A stretch of DNA of 7,464 nucleotides, from NCBI GenBank assembly GCA_002791035.1, contig PFWG01000017.1:182-7645 (forward strand), in the 5' to 3' direction. Source of the stretch: Candidatus Portnoybacteria bacterium CG_4_9_14_3_um_filter_43_11 (GTDB taxonomy: Bacteria > Patescibacteriota > Minisyncoccia > Portnoybacterales > UBA2143). Made by a program: the position numbers and the translations under genes. The notes under the pieces are model-generated. The model was not told where the DNA came from and searched no databases. It worked only from the letters and a program-made list of their open reading frames with translations. Shown piece by piece: positions 1 to 4,999 of this stretch (position 1 is its first letter; each line of letters begins with the position of its first letter).

Positions 1-314
1 CGTCCATTGGCCAGTGGCAGAAGCTGGCTCTGGCGAGAGTGTTTTACCGCGACCCGAAGGTGCTGGTCTTGGACGAGCCGACTTCGTCCATAGACGCCGA
101 AGCTGAAGCGAAAATTTTTGAAAGAATAGAAAAGATTTCCCAGGACCGGACCGTCATTCTGATTTCGCATCGCTTTTCCACCGTCCGGCGCGCCAACCGC
201 ATCGCCGTTATCAAAAGAGGCAAGATAGACGGATTGGGGACTCACGAGGAATTATTAAAAAAAGACGGCACGTACGCCCGTCTGTTCAAACTCCAAGCCG
301 AGAAGTATCAGTAG
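1..314 (+). CDS. ABC transporter ATP-binding/permease protein, C-terminal end of the ATPase domain (5' partial)
   Basis: The reading frame is open from base 3 and enters from outside the window; the GTG at 39 is an internal codon, not the start. Visible parts run in the order expected of an ABC ATPase: a signature loop S-I-G-Q-W-Q-K (bases 3-23), Walker B V-L-V-L-D-E-P, the D-loop S-S-I-D, the switch His in I-S-H-R-F-S-T-V, and the usual tail G-x-H-E-E-L-L-x-x-x-G-x-Y-x-x-L-F. The H-R-F-S-T-V and tail motifs are typical of type IV (MsbA/MdlB-like) half-exporters in which an N-terminal six-helix membrane domain is fused to the ATPase, so the missing part probably holds the membrane domain. The substrate cannot be deduced. 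The TAG stop at 312-314 abuts the stop of the convergent hypC gene. The ATPase call is certain; exporter type is inference. Confidence 0.93.
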   Translation, partial: SIGQWQKLALARVFYRDPKVLVLDEPTSSIDAEAEAKIFERIEKISQDRTVILISHRFSTVRRANRIAVIKRGKIDGLGTHEELLKKDGTYARLFKLQAEKYQ

Positions 315-533
315 TTAATGGCGGTATGGATGACTTTCTATCATCTCTAAAATTTTTTTGGCGTCGCCGGCGGGGATTTTGTTGATAGCCAGTTCGTCGT
401 GGATTAAAAGATAGTCGCCAACTCTGATATTTTTTAGTAAACTTAAATTGACGCGGTGGGCGTGATTCCCTGATTTAACCGTCGCCCAGTCATCTTTAAT
501 TTTTATCACTTTAGATGGGGTAGCTAAACACAT
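315..533 (-). CDS. hypC: HypC/HybG/HupF family [NiFe]-hydrogenase maturation chaperone
   Basis: This 72-residue protein has the family hallmarks. It starts M-C-L-A-T-P, where Cys2 (exposed after Met removal) is the residue known in HypC to bind HypD and the Fe(CN)2CO precursor. It continues with an OB-fold-like beta barrel and the V-G-D-Y-L-L-I-H-D-E-L-A-I-N-K-I segment (residues 38-53) containing the conserved His45, then a short C-terminal helix. Length is normal for the family. In known systems HypC works with HypD, E and F to place the iron ligands and escorts the large-subunit precursor. No other hyp gene or hydrogenase subunit is in this window, so whether it serves a hydrogenase here is open. 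It is convergent with the ABC gene with zero gap and divergent from the EamA gene. The upstream extended -10 element sits so close to the ATG that the mRNA is probably leaderless; no Shine-Dalgarno is visible. Confidence 0.93.
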   Translation of the reverse strand: MCLATPSKVIKIKDDWATVKSGNHAHRVNLSLLKNIRVGDYLLIHDELAINKIPAGDAKKILEMIESHPYRH

Positions 534-540
534 ATTAATA

Positions 541-549
541 ATTATATCA
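541..549 (-). promoter_or_regulatory. Extended -10 promoter element for hypC
   Basis: Read on the minus strand this is TGATATAAT, a perfect TGn-TATAAT extended -10 box. Its last base is 7 bases from the A of the hypC ATG (533), so transcription would begin at or within a base or two of the start codon. No good -35 hexamer is seen at the expected distance, which is tolerated by extended -10 promoters. Prediction from sequence only. Confidence 0.6.
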
Positions 550-560
550 GTAGATATAAT
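541..560. promoter_or_regulatory. Perfect inverted repeat with a TATAAT box on each strand (putative bidirectional promoter/operator)
   Basis: The arms ATTATATC (541-548) and GATATAAT (553-560) are exact reverse complements separated by AGTA. Each arm carries TATAAT reading outward: 541-546 on the minus strand toward hypC and 555-560 on the plus strand toward the EamA gene. The plus-strand box lacks the TG extension and a clear -35. The symmetry suits either a bidirectional promoter or an operator for a dimeric repressor; the sequence does not decide between them. Confidence 0.5.
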
Positions 561-612
561 CTCATTCGCTCGGAAATTGAAAACAAGCTTTCATTTCCTT
601 GCTCATTTCAAT

Positions 613-618
613 TATAAC
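613..618 (+). promoter_or_regulatory. Possible -10 box (TATAAC) immediately before the EamA start
   Basis: TATAAC ends 7 bases before the A of the ATG at 625, the spacing expected if transcription begins at the start codon. The best -35 candidates upstream are poor. It would explain why no ribosome binding site precedes ATG 625, and it mirrors the arrangement at hypC. Weak call: AT-rich intergenic DNA yields such hexamers by chance. Confidence 0.3.
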
Positions 619-624
619 AAAAGT

Positions 625-1527
625 ATGAATAAAAACAAGGGACTATTATTAATTTTATCCACGGCAGTTATCTCCGGGTTGGCTGTTTTTGTCAGCAAGT
701 TCGGAGTCAGTGTTGTCAACCCGTATGTTTTTACCGGTTGGAAAAATATTATTGTCGCCGTTTTGGCCATCGCTTGGATTCTGGCGTTTAGGGACTGGCG
801 GGCGCTAAAAACGCTTGCTCAAAAAAAATGGTTAATGCTGATTTTGGTCGGTCTAATTGGTGGCTCGATTCCGTTTCTGTTGTTTTTTAAGGGGCTGTCT
901 TTGACTACGGCTGCCCAGGGTTCTTTTATCCACAAGACCATGTTTATCTATGTCGCTATTCTGGCGGCGGTCTTTTTAAAAGAAAAAATATCCCGGGGAT
1001 TTTTGGCCGCCGGTTTATTGATGATTTTGGGCAATATTTTATTATTAGGCCTAATTCCTCATCGCTTTGGCTGGGGCGACGGGCTGATTCTTATGGCGAC
1101 CTTACTTTGGGCCGGAGAAAGCGTTTTGAGCAAATACTTGTTAACCGATTTGCCGGCGCGAGTTGTCGTTTGGGCGAGAATGTTTTTCGGCTCGGTTTTT
1201 ATCGTTTTATTCTGGCTTTTGACCGGCCAATTCGCTTTGGCGTTAGCGCTTGATTTGGCTCAAATCGGCTGGATTCTGGCGACTTCGGTTTTGTTGTTCG
1301 GTTATGTGGCGACTTGGTACAGCGGGTTGAAATATGTCAAAGTTAGCGAAGCGGCGGCGATTCTGCTTTTAGGCAGTTCGATTACGGCCTTGCTTTCCTT
1401 GTTCTTTTCGGGCGAACATCTTCTTGTCGGCCAGGCGATTGGAATAATTTTGACTTTGGCGGCGGCTGTTTTTATCTTTAAATTGTCATCGCGCTATGCT
1501 CAAGAAAAACCAGTTCGGGCAGTTTAG
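625..1527 (+). CDS. EamA/DMT superfamily transporter, 10 membrane helices
   Basis: From ATG 625 the protein has 300 residues, normal for the drug/metabolite transporter superfamily. About ten hydrophobic helices can be placed near residues 7-26, 35-55, 69-88, 97-117, 124-143, 149-171, 180-199, 211-230, 239-260 and 268-286, forming the two five-helix EamA repeats; the basic tail ends K-P-V-R-A-V. The helix 3-4 region (F-F-K-G-L-S-L-T-T-A-A-Q-G-S) and its counterpart near 232-245 (Y-S-G-L-K-Y-V-K-V-S-E-A-A-A) are typical EamA repeat signatures. A TTG at 577 would add 16 residues (M-K-T-S-F-H-F-L...), but it lacks a ribosome binding site and the extension is not a plausible part of helix 1, so ATG 625 is preferred. 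The substrate is unknown; family members export amino acids, nucleosides or other metabolites. The 3' end overlaps the next gene by 32 bases, implying coupled expression. Confidence 0.88.
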   Translation: MNKNKGLLLILSTAVISGLAVFVSKFGVSVVNPYVFTGWKNIIVAVLAIAWILAFRDWRALKTLAQKKWLMLILVGLIGGSIPFLLFFKGLSLTTAAQGSFIHKTMFIYVAILAAVFLKEKISRGFLAAGLLMILGNILLLGLIPHRFGWGDGLILMATLLWAGESVLSKYLLTDLPARVVVWARMFFGSVFIVLFWLLTGQFALALALDLAQIGWILATSVLLFGYVATWYSGLKYVKVSEAAAILLLGSSITALLSLFFSGEHLLVGQAIGIILTLAAAVFIFKLSSRYAQEKPVRAV

Positions 1528-2254
1528 CCAAAAAGGAATTCTGCGCTGCGCTCGCTACGCTTTTATGCCGAATAAGCTTCATTTTTGCGGCCCGGATAAA
1601 AACCGCGACCTTTTTTATTACGCTCAAGGGCTGGAAGTTGACGGCGGCCTCAAACTGATTTTAAAGGAATTCCAGACGCTTTATCCCTACTTGGACTTTA
1701 TCGCCCAAGCGAATAAGATTCGGGACGCCTTTGACGAAAGGGTGGTGGAGGCCTACTGGCTGGGCAATAATCTTTTGGAAAATATTGAGAAAAACAAACT
1801 ATATTATCACCTAACGGATAATCTCGGGCTGAAAAAGAAATTATCCCGTTTGCTTTTGAGGCAAGTTATTGATAAAATACCATTAGGAGCCAAACCGCAC
1901 CACGGTTTTCATGTTTTTAATGTTTGGAAGCGGACGGGGAATCTGGATATAATACACACCTTAAACAGCATGGATTTATGCCGTATCAGCTGGGGGAAAA
2001 TTAAAAAAGTTGACTGGCCGAATCTGGAGGTTGACTCTCAGCCGCTGGCGCTGGAAAAAGATAAGTTGAAATTGGGCCAGTCGGTTAATCGGAGTATTTT
2101 AGCCCAAATCAGCAATGCCGGATTTATTGACCGGCCGAAAATAGGCGACTGGGTTTCCTTCCACTGGAATTTTGCCTGCGAGATTTTGAATCAAAGGCAG
2201 GTTAATAATTTAAAGAAATATACCAAAGAAAGTATTCGGCTGGCTAACGCGTAG
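1496..2254 (+). CDS. DUF6390-type protein with a HypC-like C-terminal segment
   Basis: A 252-residue soluble protein recognised as DUF6390 type from memory of its motifs: G-I-L-R-C-A-R-Y-A-F-M-P-N-K-L (residues 14-28) then C31-G-P-D, F-D-E-R-V-V-E-A-Y-W-L-G-N (79-91), P-H-H-G-F-H-V-F-N-V-W-K-R-T-G (134-148), M-D-L-C-R-I-S-W-G-K (159-168) and I-G-D-W-V-S-F-H-W (216-224). The function of the family is unknown. The start at 1496 is chosen over ATG 1565 because the conserved R-C-A-R-Y-A-F motif would otherwise be lost; it lies inside the end of the EamA gene and has no Shine-Dalgarno, so translation is probably coupled. His135, His136, His139 and Cys18, Cys31, Cys162 are candidate metal or redox residues. 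From about residue 158 to the end it lines up with the HypC encoded nearby (Cys162 with Cys2, G217-D with G39-D, His223 with His45). A role linked to hydrogenase or metal-centre maturation is inference. Confidence 0.82.
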   Translation: MLKKNQFGQFSQKGILRCARYAFMPNKLHFCGPDKNRDLFYYAQGLEVDGGLKLILKEFQTLYPYLDFIAQANKIRDAFDERVVEAYWLGNNLLENIEKNKLYYHLTDNLGLKKKLSRLLLRQVIDKIPLGAKPHHGFHVFNVWKRTGNLDIIHTLNSMDLCRISWGKIKKVDWPNLEVDSQPLALEKDKLKLGQSVNRSILAQISNAGFIDRPKIGDWVSFHWNFACEILNQRQVNNLKKYTKESIRLANA

Positions 2255-2273
2255 GTCGTTTGTCTAATATGCA

Positions 2274-2333
2274 GTCATTCTGAGGGCGGAGCCCGAAGAA
2301 TCTAACAGATCCTTCGCTAACGCTCAGGATGAC
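2274..2333. repeat. Imperfect palindromic repeat element (long hairpin)
   Basis: The outer arms GTCATTCTGAG (2274-2284) and CTCAGGATGAC (2323-2333) pair with one G-U wobble. The inner arms CGAAGAATCT (2294-2303) and AGATCCTTCG (2307-2316) pair with one mismatch around an AAC loop; the stretches 2285-2293 and 2317-2322 form an asymmetric internal bulge. This GTCATTCTGAG...CGAAGAATCT pattern resembles dispersed intergenic palindromes seen in many bacterial genomes (recollection, not searched). No T-run follows, so it is not an intrinsic terminator. It fills most of the 87-base gap and ends 8 bases before the GTG start of the reductase gene. Copies elsewhere in the genome would confirm mobility. 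Confidence 0.75.
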
Positions 2334-2341
2334 CAATTACA

Positions 2342-3262
2342 GTGTACGATTTAATTATTATCGGCGGGGGGCCGGCGGCGATTACCGCCGGCATCTACGC
2401 CGCCAGGAAAAAAATAAAGGTTTTATTACTGACAAAGAATTGGGGCGGCCAAATGGCCTGGGCGCCGGAGATTGATAATTATACCGGCATCTCAAATGTT
2501 AAGGGTCTGGATCTGGTCAATAGGATGGTTGCCCACCTGAAAGAAAACGACTTGGAAATTAAAGAAGGAGTTGAAGTAAAAAAAGTTTCTTTGAAAAAAG
2601 ATTCTTCTCTTGAAGTTAGGACGGGAGAAGAGGTTTATCAAAGTAGAACGCTGATTATGGCGACCGGCCGGACGCCGAAAAAAATTAACGCCGCCGGAGA
2701 AGAAAAATTTCTGGGCAAAGGAATCAGTTATTGCGCCGTTTGCGACGCTCCGTTATACGCCGACAGGGTCGTAGCCGTTATTGGAGGCGGAAACACCGGC
2801 ATTAATACTGCTTTGGAAGCGGCCAAATACGCCGCCAGGGTCTATATTCTGGGCTATCAGCCGAAATCGTCAGCCGACCAGTACTTGCAGATTAAAGCAG
2901 AAAGTAATCCTAAAATTACGTTTTACCATAACATTTTAACGCATGAATTCAAAGGAGATAATTTTGTTAGCGCGGTTGTCTATGAGGATAAAAATACGGG
3001 AGAAAAGAAGGAATTGGCCGCTACCGGCGTTTTTATTGCCATCGGTTCTATCCCTAATTCATCTTTGGTGAAAAATATGGTAGAATTGAATGAGAAAAAA
3101 GAAATTAAGATTGATTGCCAAAACGCCAGTTCGGTTAAAAATATTTTTGCCGCCGGCGACGTAACCGATGTTTCCCACAAGCAAATTATTGTTGCTACCG
3201 GAGAAGGAGCGAAAGCGGCGCTCAACGCCTATAACTATCTTAATCAAATGAAGGGAGAATAA
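2342..3262 (+). CDS. Thioredoxin reductase-like flavoprotein disulfide reductase, AhpF-like NAD(P)H site
   Basis: A 306-residue low-molecular-weight reductase, usual length for TrxB. It has an FAD-binding I-I-G-G-G-P-A-A (residues 6-13), the redox-active C131-A-V-C134-D, a second dinucleotide motif V-I-G-G-G-N-T-G (146-153), and the FAD-contacting F-A-A-G-D-V-T-D-V with K-Q-I-I-V-A-T-G-E-G-A-K-A-A at the end. It moves electrons from a nicotinamide nucleotide through FAD to a small dithiol partner. The NADPH-selective H-R-R-x-x-x-R motif of classic TrxB is absent; residues 169-182 read I-L-G-Y-Q-P-K-S-S-A-D-Q-Y-L, which resembles the A-D-Q segment of NADH-using AhpF. NADH preference is therefore inferred. 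The likely partner is the glutaredoxin gene four bases downstream. The start is GTG with no Shine-Dalgarno; upstream is a palindromic repeat, and an in-frame TGA at 2330 excludes longer forms. Confidence 0.9.
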   Translation: MYDLIIIGGGPAAITAGIYAARKKIKVLLLTKNWGGQMAWAPEIDNYTGISNVKGLDLVNRMVAHLKENDLEIKEGVEVKKVSLKKDSSLEVRTGEEVYQSRTLIMATGRTPKKINAAGEEKFLGKGISYCAVCDAPLYADRVVAVIGGGNTGINTALEAAKYAARVYILGYQPKSSADQYLQIKAESNPKITFYHNILTHEFKGDNFVSAVVYEDKNTGEKKELAATGVFIAIGSIPNSSLVKNMVELNEKKEIKIDCQNASSVKNIFAAGDVTDVSHKQIIVATGEGAKAALNAYNYLNQMKGE

Positions 3263-3266
3263 TATT

Positions 3267-3527
3267 ATGGAAGAAACAAGAAAAGAACAGCCAGCCATTC
3301 GCGTATTTTCTACGCCAAGTTGTCCGTACTGTGTCAATCTTAAGCAGTATTTGGACGAAAAGGGCTTTAAGTACGAAGACATTGATGTCGCCGAAGACGA
3401 AAAAGCCAGAGAAGAGATGATTAGCAAGAGCAAACAAATGGGTGTGCCGGTGGCGGAAATCAACGGCGAAATCGTCGTCGGTTTTGACAAAGCCAAAATA
3501 GACCAATTATTGGGAATTAAGGAATAA
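3267..3527 (+). CDS. Glutaredoxin-like dithiol protein (CPYC active site)
   Basis: An 86-residue thioredoxin-fold protein with the classic glutaredoxin active site C19-P-Y-C22 after a beta strand (I-R-V-F-S-T-P-S), a helix, and the cis-proline loop M-G-V-P61-V, followed by the I-N-G-E-I-V-V-G-F-D strand turn typical of NrdH/glutaredoxin family members. It probably passes electrons from the upstream flavoprotein reductase to target disulfides or a peroxidase; no glutathione genes are in view, so reduction by the reductase rather than glutathione is the likelier route. A Shine-Dalgarno AGGGAG (3252-3257) lies inside the end of the reductase gene, 9 bases before the ATG, showing co-transcription. 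The short charged N-terminus (M-E-E-T-R-K-E-Q) precedes the fold and is not a signal peptide. NrdH or a glutaredoxin-like family-specific name are alternatives. Confidence 0.9.
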   Translation: MEETRKEQPAIRVFSTPSCPYCVNLKQYLDEKGFKYEDIDVAEDEKAREEMISKSKQMGVPVAEINGEIVVGFDKAKIDQLLGIKE

Positions 3528-3536
3528 CTCTACAAA

Positions 3537-3542
3537 AAGGAG
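3537..3542 (+). promoter_or_regulatory. Strong Shine-Dalgarno for the GAPDH gene
   Basis: AAGGAG sits 9 bases before ATG 3552 within the 24-base gap after the glutaredoxin gene. It fixes the GAPDH start and suggests independent, strong initiation, unlike the weak sites of several neighbours. Confidence 0.75.
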
Positions 3543-3551
3543 AAAATAATT

Positions 3552-4565
3552 ATGAGTGTTAAAATAGCTATCAACGGATTTGGGAGAATTGGCCGGCCGA
3601 CGCTTCGCCGGATTTTGGAAAAACATCCGGAAATTGAAGTGGCGGCAATAAACGACCTGACCGGGACCAAAACATTGGCTCATCTTTTAAAGTACGATTC
3701 AATCTATGGGCAATATGACAAAAAAGTTGATTACGATGAAAATAATTTGATTGTCAGCGGCAAAAAAATTAAAATTTTAGCCGAAAAAGAACCGGAAAAA
3801 CTGCCTTGGAAAGATTTGGGAATTGATGTCATTTTGGAGTGCACCGGATTTTTCACCGATTATAAGGGAGCAGGAAGACACCTCAAGGCCGGCGCCAAAA
3901 AAGTGATTATTTCAGCGCCATGCAAAAGCCCGTCGGTCGCCCATTTTGTTTTAGGAGTCAACGCCGATAAATATGAGCCGTCAAAAGACCATATTGTTTC
4001 AATGGGTTCGTGCACGACCAATTGTCTGGCGCCAGTGGCTAAGGTTCTGCATGATAATTTTGAGATAGAGTCGGGGCTGATGACGACAATTCACAGCTAT
4101 ACCAATACTCAAAAACTGCTTGATTCGCCGGATGAAGACATCAGGCGGGCGAGAGCCGCCGCTATTTCTATGATTCCGACGACAACCGGAGCGGCAACCT
4201 CAGTGGTTAAAACCATTCCGGAATTAGAGGGGAAGATAGACGGTCTGGCTATCCGGATTCCGACTCCGATTGTTTCGCTGGTGGATTTTGTCGCCAAGGT
4301 CAAGAAAGAAACGACAGCGGAAAAAGTCAATTTGATTTTCAAAAAAGCCGCTCAGAGCGAGGAAATGGAAGGAATTCTAACGATTGAAGACGAATCGTTG
4401 GTTTCCATTGATTTTAAGGGTAATTCGTATTCGGCGATTATTGACGGCCAAGCGACGATGGTAGAGCGGGGTAATTTAATCAAGGTTTTGGCCTGGTACG
4501 ACAATGAGTGGGGCTATGCCTGTCGTCTGGCCGAGTTTGCCGAGTATATCGGGAAGAAATTATGA
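3552..4565 (+). CDS. gap: Glyceraldehyde-3-phosphate dehydrogenase, type I, NAD-dependent
   Basis: A full-length 337-residue GAPDH converting glyceraldehyde-3-phosphate, NAD+ and phosphate to 1,3-bisphosphoglycerate. The Rossmann motif I-N-G-F-G-R-I-G-R is at residues 7-15. The acidic residue after the second strand (A-I-N-D35-L) indicates NAD rather than NADP. The catalytic motif S-C154-T-T-N-C-L-A-P is intact, with the catalytic base His181 in T-I-H-S-Y-T-N-T-Q, the phosphate-site T-T-T-G-A-A region (210-215) and the C-terminal W-Y-D-N-E-W-G-Y-A. Small deviations are M-G-S before the active Cys instead of the common N-A-S, and P-T-P-I-V-S where P-T-P-N-V-S is usual. It lies between the redox pair and the pentose phosphate genes and shares an ATGA overlap with rpiB. 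Glyceraldehyde-3-phosphate made by the downstream transketolase would feed this enzyme. Confidence 0.97.
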   Translation: MSVKIAINGFGRIGRPTLRRILEKHPEIEVAAINDLTGTKTLAHLLKYDSIYGQYDKKVDYDENNLIVSGKKIKILAEKEPEKLPWKDLGIDVILECTGFFTDYKGAGRHLKAGAKKVIISAPCKSPSVAHFVLGVNADKYEPSKDHIVSMGSCTTNCLAPVAKVLHDNFEIESGLMTTIHSYTNTQKLLDSPDEDIRRARAAAISMIPTTTGAATSVVKTIPELEGKIDGLAIRIPTPIVSLVDFVAKVKKETTAEKVNLIFKKAAQSEEMEGILTIEDESLVSIDFKGNSYSAIIDGQATMVERGNLIKVLAWYDNEWGYACRLAEFAEYIGKKL

Positions 4566-4999
4566 TTTACATTGGCGCCGACCACGCCGGATACAATCTG
4601 AAAGAAGAACTCAAAAAGCACCTCAAAGAATTAGGGTATGATTTTGAGGATTTGGGCAATAAGGAATCTGAACCGCAGGATGATTACCCCGATTTTGCGC
4701 TTAAGGTCGCCCAAAAGGCGACGGAAACAAGAGAAAAAGGAATAGTGATTTGCGGCACCGGCATCGGCAGCTGCATCGTCGCCAATAAAGTCAGAGGCGC
4801 GCGGGCGGCGGCGGTTTGGGACGAATTCACCGCCATTCAGTCCAGAGAACATAACGATGCTAATATCTTGTGTCTGGGCGGCCGGGTTTTGGACGCCGGG
4901 ACGGCCAAAAAAATTGTCCGGCTCTGGCTAGAAACGAAATTCAGCGGCGAAGAAAGGCATCTCCGGCGGATAAGAAAGATAAAGGAGATAGAAAAATGA
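4562..4999 (+). CDS. rpiB: Ribose-5-phosphate isomerase B
   Basis: A 145-residue RpiB/LacAB-family sugar phosphate isomerase interconverting ribose-5-phosphate and ribulose-5-phosphate. The N-terminus M-I-Y-I-G-A-D-H-A-G matches the family G-S-D-H-A-G with Ser to Ala. The active-site loop I-C64-G-T-G-I-G-S carries the catalytic Cys, A-N-K-V-R-G-A-R-A-A follows, and S-R-E-H98-N-D-A-N-I-L holds the conserved His. The tail F-S-G-E-R-H-L-R-R-I-R-K-I is the phosphate-binding end seen in RpiB. The start is ATG 4562, in the ATGA overlap with the GAPDH stop; a longer frame from ATG 4508 would add 18 residues read out of frame from GAPDH and is rejected because the conserved protein begins at M-I-Y-I-G. 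Coupled translation with GAPDH is likely. Confidence 0.96.
   Translation: MIYIGADHAGYNLKEELKKHLKELGYDFEDLGNKESEPQDDYPDFALKVAQKATETREKGIVICGTGIGSCIVANKVRGARAAAVWDEFTAIQSREHNDANILCLGGRVLDAGTAKKIVRLWLETKFSGEERHLRRIRKIKEIEK
4982..4987 (+). promoter_or_regulatory. Shine-Dalgarno fixing the ribulose-phosphate epimerase start
   Basis: AAGGAG inside the end of rpiB lies 8 bases before ATG 4996. It selects this start over a frame that is open much further upstream (from ATG 4870). Confidence 0.75.

Noticed and set aside
329..359. Possible intrinsic terminator (GATGA/TCATC stem, then seven T)
   Set aside because: The stem is only 5 AT-rich base pairs, and the T-run starts 7 bases after it; the sequence is also coding for hypC.
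577..624. 16-residue N-terminal extension of the transporter from TTG 577
   Set aside because: TTG has no ribosome binding site, the extension is polar/aromatic and not transporter-like, and a -10-like box sits between it and ATG 625.
1540..1565. GC-rich CTGCGCTGCGCTCGCTACG run as a dispersed repeat remnant
   Set aside because: It encodes the conserved L-R-C-A-R-Y-A motif of DUF6390, so coding constraint explains it.
2274..2333. Palindrome as a rho-independent terminator for the DUF6390 gene
   Set aside because: No T-run follows on either strand and the stem is interrupted by an asymmetric bulge.
2255..2341. Promoter for the right-hand operon
   Set aside because: A TAATAT at 2265-2270 exists but has no -35 partner and precedes the palindrome; no supportable promoter can be named, so read-through from the DUF6390 unit is possible.
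2980..3506. Three overlapping minus-strand open frames opposite the reductase and glutaredoxin genes
   Set aside because: They are shadows of strongly conserved plus-strand genes, with low-complexity Ser/Phe-rich products and no recognisable motifs.
4508..4561. Upstream start for rpiB adding 18 residues
   Set aside because: The extra residues come from reading the GAPDH C-terminus out of frame; RpiB proteins begin at the M-I-Y-I-G-A-D-H-A-G position.
4870..4995. 42-residue extension of the ribulose-phosphate epimerase
   Set aside because: It is out-of-frame rpiB sequence (Arg/Lys-rich), and a good Shine-Dalgarno precedes ATG 4996.
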